From Rehmannia glutinosa (Eukaryota > Streptophyta > Magnoliopsida > Lamiales > Orobanchaceae), in NCBI GenBank assembly GCA_016081115.2, contig CM071934.1, positions 60,807,267 through 60,871,266 of the forward strand: a stretch of DNA of 64,000 nt, given 5' to 3'. The notes beneath the pieces were generated by a model. That model saw nothing but the letters and a program-made list of their open reading frames with translations, made no database searches and was not told where the DNA came from. How positions within the stretch are numbered: the first letter of the stretch is position 1; each line of letters begins with the position of its first letter. The position numbers were made by a program, and so were the translations under genes. Shown here in pieces: positions 11,137 to 22,475 of this stretch.

Positions 11137-12482
11137 GCTTTGTTCAATCATACTGCAAATCAAAATTCTATCTTTTCAAGAATTCAAAACTCTAGACACA
11201 CTCTAACTCTAATTGATAATTATCCATTATAATTATTAACTTACTAATTATATTAATATCATAAATATCTTATGTTTATTTACTTCCAAATACAGTCAAG
11301 ACTGTAGAATATCAAATATTCCCGGAATTAACTGATATTAATATATTAAGCCAAATATTATGAAAAACTATTTTTCATAAACCTTTAGGAATATAAAATA
11401 TTATTTCTAATCCATTTACTCTAAGAAGGCGAATCGAGGACCATTGATCTATAATTACAAGCTCCAATAAACCGAATAAATAATTAAATTCTTTAATTAA
11501 TTTATTCGATTTATTAATTCCGATATTACTCCACTATAAATTCGAAATATGCACTCAACGAATTTGACTATATAATCATTACATATGGATTAATCCTCCA
11601 TAGATAATTCGTAATTGAAGCTAGGTAGTATTCGTTAAACCTTTTCAATTACTTATTATCCTCATTTACCATTAATCCACTAGCGAATGGTTAATTTATA
11701 ATTGGATTATAAATTAGAGATCGCAAACCATTCAGTTCCAGAATTAACAAATGAGAGAATCGTCTTCTACTTTCTCGCAAGAAGGAATTGACTCCATATA
11801 TGTGAATTTATATTCCTAGCTATTTAATTCAAACGTGAATCTAAAATGCGTATGTTGGGAATTAGAACAAACTTAAACTAGCAAATTAAGAATCATACAG
11901 AAATAAACAGGAGTCTATAATCACTTATGATTAAGATTTATCCACATATGATCATCTTGCGATTTGATTTTTCATTTCTATATTGGAATTTGTATAAATA
12001 ATTCAAATTAAATCAGTTCAAGTCTTATAAATAGAATTTGTATGAAAAAATCAAATTAAATTGGTCCAAGTCCTATATAATCAAATCATATATAATGCCC
12101 CCACTAAGATATTTCCACATCGACCATGCCGGATAAGACAGTCACATTCAAAATATTTTGGGCCACATTAGTGGTGTTTTAATTAAAGATCTCATACTTT
12201 TAATTAATTTCATCACAAACTTAATTTAAGTTTATTATCCATAATCTTAATCCTCTTGTATATAACAATCATATACTAAGATTATGGTTACATTAAATAA
12301 ACTGGGGAATTTCATGAAGTTCAAGTAAATATATACAATACGCACAAGTGTTCGAAAATAAATATCGTCTTTATTAATAATAAAAAATAATTCACAATTG
12401 CTTTTAAGGCACTATCCCTAACAGAAAAAACTGATATTAATTGAATAAATTCGTTAAAATCTACCCCTAGCGATTAGAATAA

Positions 12483-12523
12483 GGGGTAATTACAAAAAAT
12501 ATCACGAGATTTAACTTAATTAC
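12483..12523 (+). repeat. Relic of a Mutator-type MITE end
   Basis: The stretch resembles the inverted repeat of the 381-669 MITE: GGGGTAATTACAAAAA, then a diverged block and ...TTAATTAC. No matching opposite end was found nearby, so only one end seems to remain. Confidence 0.45.
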
Positions 12524-13082
12524 TGATGTGCAATTTCAAATTTAATTATCTTTAATTATTTTTATTTATTTGATTATTGCTTAAATATCAATTTGGGCTC
12601 AAAATTATATTATTTATTAAATTACTGTCCCACGAGATCCATTTGATATACAAGACCCAATACCCAACTATAAATAATTCATCTAGTCTCATTTGTAAGG
12701 TACGCGGTTATTTTCTACACTTTAATCCTTTTATGACATGATTGTCATGAATGAATATATTAGATAGTAATTTAATGAATTTCTGGAATGGAATAAAAAA
12801 ATGATATGATGATATCATTTATATGCTTGGTATGTAAAGGAATGCAAAAAAGAATGAAATGAAGATTTTTCCACTTGATTTAAATCTCTTGATTGGTAAT
12901 TATAAATGAATAATGGTGGTTGAGAAAAATAATTTTAAGTCAAATTACTCTTAAATAGAATTTGTTTAGACAACATTATATTATATATATATTACACATA
13001 AGTGGATCTAAGATTATTTTAATGTGTCTTGAATAATATATATTTACATATTTATGTTTATGGTATCGACAATATTTATACA

Positions 13083-13106
13083 ATATATATATATATATAT
13101 ATATAT
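13083..13106. repeat. (TA)n microsatellite
   Basis: About twelve uninterrupted AT dinucleotides. Confidence 0.95.
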
Positions 13107-13440
13107 TTAAAAAGAATCAGTGAAAGAGTTTTATATCAAAAAATTTAATTTTAACTTTTAGAATTTATATTTCATTGATATATAGTTAAATTGTAAACTG
13201 ATGTGGAATGGGAGCAATGGATATTCCTCACTTTTGTTAATAGGAATTCTCAAGAGAATGGACATTCACATTGCTAAACTATAACAATCATGTGAATGAG
13301 GATGAACCAATGAAAGTCAATGAAACAACGACAAAGCTTGACATTCTGTAGAATTGCACAAACGATGATCATAATATTCATGATCAGTGAAAGAAACAAC
13401 AGTTTGAATGGAATATTAAAGTGAATGCTAAATCTCCCTA

Positions 13441-14187
13441 TCAAAACATTTTCAGTGTGCCCCTGTTAATTTCCTATCTCACGTAACTGGAGCAAAAAAG
13501 TAGAAATGAGATAGGACCACCACATAAAAGTAAACCCCCCAACTTGGAAGCATACTAAACTTTTAGTTTGATTAGATAAATCCAAGGCACGTTGAAAGCT
13601 TTAGATTTTGTGGAATAGTAGCATTTTTTACTTGAAGAAAAGTTCAAACAGATTAATGAACCATGGATAGGATCACAGTAGATCTTTCTCATTTATCATT
13701 TTGGGGAACACTAAAGATATGAGCTTTTACAAATATAGCAGACATCTTAAGCAATTTTGATGAAATTCAGGGTAAAAGCCAAATACAGTATAAAACAAAG
13801 ATGAATGAAAGCTCCAGTGCGAGTATGATTTGCAGAAAAGGAAATTAGAACTGAAATCAAACAACCAAAAAGAATATGAAATAACATTGAAACTTACATA
13901 GCCGTGAGGTTCAATACAGTGATTGAGTGAAACAAATGAGTACCATGTAAAACAAATGACTACTATGTAAAACAAAGAGGAGCTCCAAGGTAACCCCATG
14001 AATTATTTTGAGTGTGTAATAAGGCATGAGAAACAACTTTCTCGAGAGAAAGAGTTAAATATTTGGTGACAATTTATTTGATCCTTCTAAACTACAGGGA
14101 GATGGAATTTATGAAGATTCGAAATATGTTATCAAGAATGCATAACTAAAACAGGGGAAGAAGTACCTCCGACAAGGATGCCTCGCT
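13441..14187. other. Unassigned DNA beyond the 3' end of the putative three-exon gene
   Basis: No supported coding region. It probably contains the 3' untranslated region and flank of the - strand exons that start at 14188. A duplicated ACAAATGA...TACCATGTAAAAC / TACTATGTAAAAC text lies near 13930-13975. Confidence 0.35.
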
Positions 14188-15286
14188 TTATTTCCACATC
14201 GACCCGGATATGTACCTTCCAAAGATCGCAGCTGAGATCATGTTACATGAAAATCAACAAGAGAAAGTTAGTAGGATGTAAATAATATTCCAGAAACATT
14301 TAAATCAGTCAAATGATGAAAGATTCTTCATGGAGAGAAGATAATAAGTGAAGGAGATATGCTTCCTACTGAATATTTGCTTAATCAGAAGCTTTCTTCT
14401 TATCAATCATCAGACCTTGCGAATAATAAGGTTTACCTACCCGAATTTGAGCTCTCTATCCGCTCATGAATTTGTCAAAGCTGAATCTAATCGAAACAGA
14501 GATGAAATGGTGTTTATTCCTCCTACAGAGATGGCCCTCTAGGCAAATTTCAAATAGACAAATGGTTTCAGACGAAATTTAGAAAGAAAAAGTGTACAAG
14601 TGAAGTGGAAAACAAGAGAGATATAAGGAATTGCAATTAGCAGCCCATATGAAAAATCCATAAATTGCCATGCAGAGGAATGACAATTCTAATGCTTTAA
14701 ATAGCATGCTGACAAAAAGGGTTGAATCAGCACAAGCTTCAAACCACTTAAGTCGACCGCTTTTTTCAGCAACTTTTAGCCCAAGCATTAGGCCCCTAAT
14801 AACATAAATTATGAAAGAGGACACACATACCTTCTCTTGAGTGAGATACTAGATGCTGTAACTGGTGGGCAAATGCATCCCCCCTGGAGATGACAATGAT
14901 TAAACAAATACCAGGAATCCGATTGTATTCAAGTACATTTTCCTTTGGATGTAATAAGGGTTCTATTTGCACCTGTGTTTATGCAAACTATTAAAACCAA
15001 TTACCATGAGTTCCAAAACTCCAAACAAGCAATAAACTAGTTTAACACTAGTAAGCATGCAAGAAATAAGCAAGAAATGAATTCAACAATAATTGCAAGA
15101 AGTACAAAGTTTAGCAACTGCATCCTAAACAAACAAGCAGATGATGAAATAATAAAGTAATAATTGCAATTAGAAGTACAAAATAAATAAAACACAGGAG
15201 ATAAAATGGATAAACTATTATATACTTGCAGAAGTGAATCACCGGACATATGTATTACTTCGTTAGTGTATCTAATCATGCAACCT
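14188..15286 (-). CDS. Three consistent exons of an unrecognised gene (3' part)
   Basis: On the - strand, exons 15226-15286, 14831-14972 and 14188-14231 have AG acceptors and GT donors and join in one open frame that ends at TAA (14188-14190). This gives about 82 residues. Recognisable pieces are GCMIRYTNEVIHMSGD, IEPLLHPKENVLEYNRIPG, RGDAFAHQLQHLVSHSRE and IFGRYISGSMWK-stop. Three matching phases in a row are unlikely by chance in this AT-rich DNA, but I do not recognise the family and assign no function. The 5' part would lie upstream of 15.3 kb, where an LTR-like sequence and a LINE follow, so the gene is probably truncated. Confidence 0.4.
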
Positions 15287-15386
15287 CTGAAATGAGTATG
15301 AGTTAAATGCCATCAAAGTAATTAGAGACAGACTTTGACTCATCCGAACTATATCCCCAACCAAAAAAATTATAGACAATTGTTTC

Positions 15387-15885
15387 TGTTGGAATTTGGT
15401 CTTGAGAAATGGGTGTTGACCCGATTTTGACCAAATAATTAAGTGGTTTCCATTAGTGTAAAATGAAATTAAATTATTTGTAAACATTCTACTAAAAGAG
15501 TAGATGAGAATAACATTTGAAATTTCTCAAAACCGATTCCGGATGAATGGGAAATTAATGCTAGAAGTTAGCCACTTAATACAAATAAATGGTATGAAAA
15601 ATGGAAAATGTGGGGAAGCAGAAATGCTCCATCCCACATAGGAAAAGGATGAAAAGTTTGCACACTTTATACATCCCAAGTTGGACTTATGGGTTTGGGC
15701 CCTTGGGGGCACCCAAGTTTTTAAAGGGGTGAGGACCTACATGCTTGTGGGTTTGGTTCAAAGCACACGCGCGCCGCCGCCACCAGCCAGCCCGGCCCGG
15801 GTCTGGGTCGAGGGCCGCGGGCTTGGTCTTGGACTTCAAGACCCTCATTCTTTTTGAACCAAAAACCTTTAAAATAAATGTTTTA
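15387..15885 (+). mobile_element. Possible truncated LTR (copia-like)
   Basis: The stretch begins TGTTGGAATTTGG, contains TCCCACATAGG and a TATA-like CACTTTATACATCCC at about 15661, and becomes GC-rich near 15770-15820. It ends where the LINE 3' end begins. No matching second LTR, primer-binding site or target duplication was found. The call rests on the start sequence and overall look. Confidence 0.35.
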
Positions 15886-18800
15886 TTAATTTTTGTAATT
15901 AATTAAATGGATTGCAACCTGGGTAAAGGTTCGCAACCGCGCACGGGCGGATGCATGGGTCGTGCGTCCTGCCGTAATTGCTTGTACCGCAAGTAGGGAG
16001 TCAGACGCAATCAGAGTAGGATGAACGTTGGCAGAATGACAAATTTCCAATCCTTCCGCAATTGCTTGAAGTTCACATTCAACAACTGAAAAAGGGCGCT
16101 CAACAGTTTTACCAAATGCCAAAATAGGATAATTTTCTTCGTTCCTGACAATTTCTCCAATACCGAATCTGCCATCTTTCTCATTAACACATGCGTCAAC
16201 GTCCAGATGAAAGCTTCCTCTTGGTGGTGGAGCCCATTTTCCATTAGAAACATTTGAGCTCGAGGCTGTAAGATCCATAGCCTTTTTAGTGCTTTGAAAT
16301 TGAGACAAAAAAGTGCCCACCCCATCTTTAATTTCCAACAAATTACTACCACCACCACAATGTATAAAACGTTGCCTTTCTTTCCACATAAACCAAGTAA
16401 AGGTAGCAAAATAGTCAAATTCTCCACTGGACAGATTTTGAAACATCCAAATACAAAGATCCATGGTTGACCCAAACGTGCTTTCTTGAGTAAAGAAGCA
16501 AAAGGTTGAAACTTCCAAAGGTGTTTAATCATCAGACAGAAAAATAAAGAATGAATCATGGTGTCCTCGCTAGAATTACAAAGTGCACAATTGCACGAGG
16601 TCGGGATATGGTGTGCTCGTAAATTTGCACCAAAGATGAATGAAATCCTTTGAGACTCTCCACCAAAATTTTCTGATTTTTGGTGGGGTATTCATAGTCC
16701 ACAACTTTCTCCACCACCGGTTAAGACTTGGGATTGAAAAGCGGAGTTTCAAAAAAGACCGATGGAAAATTTATATCCATCATGAACAGAGTAGCAACCT
16801 TTATTGTCAAAACTCCAACATCGAGTGTCAATTGTTGGTTGTTGGGATAAGCGGATGGCACAAATTTCTTTTGCAAGAAAATCTGAAATAATCTGCGATA
16901 CCAACTGTTCATTCCATACACCTTGACACATAAGTTCACTAACTTTGGTAACCCGAGTATTTGAGACAGAGGAGTTACTCCATGGTTGACGCCTTTCGAT
17001 GGAATCCATTTATCTTTGAAGATCTCAATTGATTCTCCATTACCCACTTTCCAAAGATAAACCCTCCTCCAAAATTTGTTTACTCCAATGCAAGGATCGC
17101 CAAATATAGGGATTTTGCATCCGAGAGGCGCCTCAAAATATCACAATGCTTAAAATACCGCGCCTTAAGGATTCTCGACACCAAAGAATTTGGATGTTTT
17201 ATTATTCTCCGTGAGCTGTTTCGCAAGCAAAGATCTGTTAAAAATAGTAAGCTTCCTAACCCCATCCCCCTATACTCTTTGGTTTGCACAAAGAGTCCCA
17301 AGTACACTAATGCATTTTCTTACTATCCCCATCTTGACCCCACAAGAATTTTGCATGATCTCGCTCAATATCATCGCATAGTGAAGACGGAAGATGAAAG
17401 CAAGACATTGTGTATGTCGGTATAGCTTGAAGAACTCGATTTAATCAATACCTCCCGCCCTCCCTCTCGAGAAGAATTTCCTCCCCCTTGGATTTTCTTA
17501 AGAATTCTATCTCGTAGATACTTTGGAAATCGCACTCTCTTACTTCTCATTGAGAAAGTCGGCAAGCCCAAGTAAACTTCATGGCTTTGTGTCACCGGTA
17601 TCGTGAGTTTCGCTTTAATTTGATCAATAATCTCCGCTTTGTGTTTGGACTGAATGAAAGTGCCGACTTGTCAAAGTTGATAAGGTCTCCCGATGCTTTT
17701 TCGTAAGCTGAAGATTTTCGAAAATGGTGCATGCCTCAAATTCATCTGCGCGAAAGAAAATAAGACTATCATCAGTGAAAAAGAGATGCGAAATGGGTGG
17801 GCATCCTGATGCAATTTTGACCCCATGGAGATAATTTTGGTTCCCAGAATTTTGCAATAGAGATGAGAGGCCTTGTGCTCACAAGACAAATAAATACGGC
17901 GAAAGAGGGTCCCCTTGCCGAATACCTCGTTGTGGCTTAAGATCTCCAAACACCTTTTGATTAAGACAGAAAGAGAATGATACTGACTGGACACATCGCA
18001 TGATCTTCTGTATCCATGAATGATGGAAGCCCATTCTAGTCATAACATCTTCTAAAAAGCCCCACTCAACCCGATCGTATGCCTTACTCATATCCATCTT
18101 GAGCGCCGCGTATCCCCTATTACTATTTCTGTGATTTCGTATCCAATGCATACATTCGAAACCCAGAATAATATTATTCGAGATCAACCGACCTGGAACA
18201 AATGCACTTTGGGACTCATCAATAACAACAGGGAGAATTTTCCGCATTCGATTAGCAATTGCTCTAGAAATAATTTGTAGCAGAAGTTACATAGGCTTAT
18301 GGGCCTAAAATCCTTCATTGTCGAGAGGATTTTTAATTTTCGGATCAACGTTATCACGCTTTTATTCCATTCATCCAAATGGGGCACCTTCATTTAAAAC
18401 TTTAAGAACTTCCGTTGTTACCTCGGCTCCTACAATTCTCCAAAATTTTTGAAAAAATGATCCAATCATTCCATCGGGTCTCGGTGTTTTTTCCGGGCCA
18501 AGTGCAAATACACCCTACGAACTTCTTCCATTGAAAATGGTAGACACGAAAATCATTCATCTCCTCACTTATTTTCGGTTCAATATTTTCTGCGATCTTG
18601 AGAATATCGTTAGTAGATGGTTGATTAGAGTGGAATAATTTTTCAAAATAATCAAAAATAATCACCGCCATCCGTCTCTATCGTAACACAAATCTCCATG
18701 ACTAGATACAAGGCCTGTAATAGTGTTCTTAATTCTACGATTATTTGCCTGGCATGGAAAAATTTTGAATTTCGTCTCCTCCAAAGAAGCCATGAATTCA

Positions 18801-19850
18801 CTTCTTTGGCGCCAAAGCTTTCCTCTTGGTAAGATAATTTCTCAATATTTATTTCAAGTTCATTTATTTGTGGACCCGCCTTAACCCAAATGTGGTGATT
18901 TTTAAGAGAGTTTAGTTTCTTCCTTTGTTCAAAGAAAGATTTTTCGGATCCTTCTGAAATGAGAGCCAACCCATGCATTCAGGGTAATCTCCACACACCT
19001 TGATTCGTTCTTGAAGAGAGCTCCCTAATGGAGCAATTCCCCAACCTTCCTCAATAATCATTTCAACATTTTCCTCATTAAGCCAACACGCCTCGAATTT
19101 AAAGTTTTTCCGAGAATTCTCGATTACCCTACTCCAATCAACGTGTCAGGCCAAGCGTGATCTCCACGGTCGATGGTCTGAGTGATAGAACTCCAGATTA
19201 GTAGCCACGGCTGTGGGAAATAAATGACGCCAACTATCCGAGTTCAAATATTTGTCAAGTCTTTCGAAGACAACTTGCTGTGAAGTTGATCGGCCTACCC
19301 AAGTGAAAAATTCTCCATTGGCGTGCATACTCCTCAATTCACAGTCTTCCAACGCTTCTCTCATAGCCTCCATTTGTGAATTAGCTCTTAGGCGCCCCCC
19401 CTGTTTTTCGCCACTAAAACAAATCTCATTTAGATCTCCACCAACCAACCATGGAATATCCTTTAGTTCTGGTATGTTGGATAGTTTCCTCAATAAATCC
19501 CAAGAATATTTCCGAAGAGATGCATCTGGGTTCCCGTAAAAACCCGTAAACCTCCAAAGTTTCTCCCCCTCGGTCACAATACTATCAATATGACCTGAGG
19601 AGAAGGACTTCACACTAACTGATAACGGTTGTTTCCAAAACAGAATTAATCCTCCACTTTTACCTTGACAATTAACCAAAAAAACCCCTTCAAAACCCAA
19701 CTTCACTTTCCAATGGCGACACCTATAATCTGTCATCCTTGTCTCGGAGAGAAAAAGTAACAAGGGCTTCATCTCTTTAACAAGGCGACAGAGCTCCCTG
19801 AATGCTCGGGGATTGCCAAGCCCCTGAAGCTTCCATACAATACAACTCAT
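15886..19850 (-). pseudogene. LINE ORF2: endonuclease, reverse transcriptase, RNase H (broken)
   Basis: Domains in order on the - strand: an APE-type endonuclease (19850-19146; LSETRM, GGDLNEI, and the final HSDHRPW); a linker (18980-18400); a reverse transcriptase (18393-17600; FRPISLCNF, DMSKAYDRVEW, RQGDPLSPYLF, and FTDDSLIFF in place of the usual F/YxDD); a region matching the plant L1 connection domain (17310-16720; LKARYF); and a C-terminal RNase H (16400-15886; LDVDACVN, VECELQAI, ASDSLLAVQ). RNase H at the end of ORF2 is known in plant L1 lineages. The frame is broken at several places, including about 19140, 18660, 18400, 17860, 17600 and 16560. Such proteins copy LINE RNA at the target site; this copy cannot. 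Confidence 0.85.
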
Positions 19851-20358
19851 TGTGTTCGACGGGGTTGCAAAGCAACCTTTGCCGTCGGGTTAGGTGTTTC
19901 AACGTTCTCCTCCAAGTCAAAATGGGACATTCTTTTTTTATTTTTTATTTTTTATTTTTTCTTTTTAATTATTTTTAGGACTCGTAGTGGGGGTTTAGTG
20001 GTTGGGACAAGAAAACTTTTGCAGAAAATAAGGGCTGATTGAATGTAAAAGCAAAAGTCATGGCAGACAACATGAAATGGGCTAAAAAGTAGGGAATAAA
20101 AAAATAATTAAAAAAGAATGAAAAATGGCAAAGAAAAACCAAAGTAAGGGTGGTAAGGGAGGTGAGGAGAACCAGGAAAGAAAGAAGAATCCACAACAAT
20201 GGTGGTGGCGGGGAGGACTGAGGAGGGGACGACGAGAAGGAAACCGGAAAAACGACGGGGAAGAGGATGAGGTGGGGGAGAAGGGTAAAGCACCCTAACA
20301 CAAACCCAAATTGGGAACAACAACTCTTGGAGAGAACAAAACTCCTAACCCGAGGAGA
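15886..20358 (-). mobile_element. L1-type LINE, ORF1 largely missing
   Basis: From 20358 downward: a pyrimidine-rich 5' region (20020-20350), an A-rich tract (about 19933-19965 on the - strand), a short coding tail that may be the end of ORF1, then ORF2 from 19850 to 15886. The tail ends in TGA overlapping the ATG of ORF2 as ATGA (19847-19850). ORF1 proper, which normally encodes an RNA-binding protein with a zinc knuckle, is absent. No clear poly(A) tail or target duplication was found. A solo Athila-like LTR abuts the 5' side. Confidence 0.8.
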
Positions 20359-20735
20359 ACTGTTGTTCACTTGGTTTTATACCATTGATTTGAGTTTCCT
20401 AGACTTGAGTTTTGTGTTGTTTTTTTTGTTATTTTGAGTCATTTGAGTAGCCAAGCCATGTTGAGAGCCAATTATATTGAGTTTATAGTCATAGTAATGA
20501 ATCGTGTATCAAAAGAAGTACAAACGAGCAAACAACGAGAGATTGATTTGAAGAAACGTCCAAACGCGTCTGAAATTTCCATCACTGGCAGTGTTTTGTA
20601 TTTTGGCCATAACTCTCTCTACAAAATTGATATTGATATGATTCAAGTGGCTATGGAAAGCTAAGAGATAGGGCTACAACTTTGAAGAAGGTCTCAAAAG
20701 CAAATTCCAACATTTGTTGGGTGAAAAACTCGGGC

Positions 20736-20773
20736 GGGCGCTGTAGCGCCCTTCCACGGGCGCTGCAGCGCCC
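20736..20773. repeat. Pair of GC-rich palindromes in the LTR U3
   Basis: GGGCGCTGTAGCGCCC (20736-20751) and GGGCGCTGCAGCGCCC (20758-20773) are 16-bp palindromes; the second is perfect and the first has one mismatched pair at its centre. They lie about 90 bp upstream of the LTR TATA box. Confidence 0.85.
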
Positions 20774-20861
20774 AAGACAGGGCAAAACACTCCAAAATTC
20801 ACGTGCAGGCCTGGACGAAAATTCCTAAGTTCTTCCACCTATTTCTTGAACTTTTGAGGGG

Positions 20862-20870
20862 CTATAAATA
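20862..20870 (+). promoter_or_regulatory. TATA box of the solo Athila-like LTR
   Basis: CTATAAATA sits in the LTR about 500 bp from its start, upstream of the R/U5 part shared with the 53.7-kb LTR. Confidence 0.7.
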
Positions 20871-21816
20871 CATACATGGGAGGCTTGATCTAGGTTATAA
20901 AGGAAAGGCTGGGAATACACCCAAGAACACAAGAAATACATCAACTTCATCAAGGAAGAACCAAGGGAAGAATCGGGTCGAATCGAAGCTTGAGGATTGA
21001 AGATCAATCGAGAGATTATCCATTTCCCTAAGTTTTCTCATTCTTTGTGCTTTAATCTTTCATTTTAGCTTCTTATGAAGATGAACAATTTGTCTATGAG
21101 TTGTTTATTTATAATGGGTAGCTAAACTTCTTGTGATTTCCGGGTTTTGGAAGTAGATTAATTGAACTCTTGTTGATTGTTTTAATCTTAATTGAAGTTA
21201 TTGTCTTGAAGCCTATTTGAGTACTTTGTTCTTATTCTTGTTTTATCATTTGGCCAATGATTTAGCATGTTTGATATATTGATTCATAATTCGAGAGATG
21301 CGTTTCAATATTAGATCTTGAGTACTTGACATGAATATTTGCATAATCGAGAGGTTTGTGAATATTTGTGAGGATATATGATCTTTTGTGCATTTGGGAG
21401 TTGTATATCTTATGTTGAGTAGAGATGCTAGCATAGATATTTCAATCTACACTTTATATACATCTCGAGAGGAAGGATAAAATACCATTGTGATCGTCTT
21501 ATAGGTGTAGTGATAATAACTTTGACTTTGATTAAATCGGACAACAAGAGGAATATTAATTGAAACCATAACCCGGGAATCCATTTCATTCCCTTGATAA
21601 TTTCACTATTCTTAGTATCTTGTGTTTTTGTGGTTAATCTTGTCTTTACTTCTACAACAATTATCAAATTTCGATCGTCTAAATAAAAATAAGACTATCT
21701 TAGTTCAATACTTAGCGATTAAATTTATTAGTCTCCGTGGATACGACCTTGCTTACCCTATTCTATAAACTACACCGTACACTTGCGGTGAAGCTAAAAA
21801 TAAGGCGAACAACTGT

Positions 21817-22080
21817 AAATTTGCTCACTTTTGAAAAGGAATTGAGGCGTGGACTATTTAAGAGTATATATTAACAATGCAATATGTAGTTGGTAAAACC
21901 AAGCATAGGGAGTCCAAAATCTGCCAACACAATATATATAGAGGGCAATTTGGACCAAATAACCCCATCTCACAAACAATCGTACACCCCCCCCCCGTCT
22001 CTGAACTTGTAATAAAATTTTACCAAAAGTCATAAAGAGAAAAAAGAAAAAAAAAACAGATAGAAACAAAGAAAGAAGCC
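21817..22080 (+). promoter_or_regulatory. Upstream region of the DUF538 pseudogene
   Basis: About 140 bp before the ATG is a TATA-like TATATATA (21933-21940), followed by a run of C (about 21987-21996) and an A-rich leader. It looks like an ordinary plant promoter and 5' leader. The Athila-like LTR begins just upstream and may have cut the original promoter. Confidence 0.4.
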
Positions 22081-22412
22081 ATGGCTTGGACAATAACATA
22101 TATCATCATCTCATTCTCCACATTTCTTCTCTGTTTCTTCCCATCCCAACCACAACAACAAACCTTCACCTTATGAAGCTCTCCAACAATACAACTTCCT
22201 AGTGGGGCTTCTTCCTAAAGGCGCCACCTGCGCTGCAACAGCTTGAGCCGAGCCACGGGTGAGTTCACGGGTATCTAAACGGCTCATGCGGCTTCACATT
22301 GGAAAACTCGTACCAGCTCAAATACAAGCCGGTTAACAAAGGCATGATATCTCAAGGCCGGCTTCAGAAGCTGAGCGGCGTGAAAAATTATGTTATCTTA
22401 ATCTTGGAGTAA
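22081..22412 (+). pseudogene. DUF538-family protein, truncated and frameshifted
   Basis: The first 25 or so codons after ATG (22081) read as a signal peptide (MAWTITYIIISFSTFLLCFF). A frame change near 22160-22175 leads to PSPYEALQQYNFLVGLLPKG, the usual N-terminal DUF538 motif. A second change near 22245 leads to YLNGSCGFTLENSYQLKY and QGRLQKLSGV. The frame then ends at TAA (22410-22412), well before the family's normal C-terminal half with its Cys-rich end. DUF538 proteins are small, usually secreted plant proteins of poorly known role. This is the clearest host-derived coding relic in the window. Confidence 0.8.
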
Positions 22413-22475
22413 ATAACATTGGTTAAGTAACAATTATATAATTGTGTTATCTTAATCTTGGAGTAAATAACATTG
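22391..22475 (+). repeat. Short direct duplication at the broken end of the DUF538 pseudogene
   Basis: A 31-base block containing ATCTTAATCTTGGAGTAAAT occurs at 22391-22421 and 22445-22475. The flanking GTGAAAAAT-type text occurs before the first and after the second copy. The first copy supplies the pseudogene stop codon. Confidence 0.85.

Larger units (their letters stand above)
242..12423 (-). mobile_element. Solo Ty1/copia-type LTR, split by a MITE and a MULE
   Basis: Read on the - strand, the LTR starts TGTTAGGGAT at 12423 and ends with CCAACA at 242, giving the usual TG...CA ends with imperfect inverted tips. Removing the nested MULE (1142-10943) and MITE (381-669) with their duplicated targets leaves about 2.07 kb of continuous LTR-like sequence. 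A TATA box lies on the - strand at 11127-11136. The flanking 5-mers are gaaga (237-241) and gaaaa (12424-12428), a target-site duplication with one mismatch. No primer-binding site follows either end, so this is a solo LTR and not one end of a full element. Assignment to copia rests on the LTR tips and is an inference. The nested structure is seen directly. Confidence 0.75.
12429..13440. other. AT-rich intergenic DNA
   Basis: No gene seen. It holds a MITE-end-like sequence (12483-12523) and a TA microsatellite (13083-13106). The rest is AT-rich without recognisable features. Confidence 0.5.
20364..21811 (+). mobile_element. Solo LTR, Athila-like Ty3/gypsy
   Basis: The LTR starts TGTTCAC and ends GCGAACA, with matching inverted tips. 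It is flanked by identical 5-mers actgt (20359-20363 and 21812-21816), and no primer-binding site follows. The last 800 bases closely match the LTR at 53679-55186, which is followed by an Athila-type primer-binding site. It has its own TATA box (20862-20870) and GC-rich palindromes upstream of it. It lies at the 5' edge of the LINE. Confidence 0.9.

Noticed and set aside
11853..12423. A smaller LTR starting TGTTGGGAATTAG at 11853 and ending at 12423
   Set aside because: The flanking 5-mers do not match, and the sequence is continuous with LTR-like DNA to the left. The boundary at 242 gives a better target duplication.
14170..14231. A frame with PGRCGNKARHPCRR that resembles a cysteine-rich secreted peptide
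   Set aside because: The phase fits neither upstream exon, and the joined frame of the three exons uses another phase ending at 14188.
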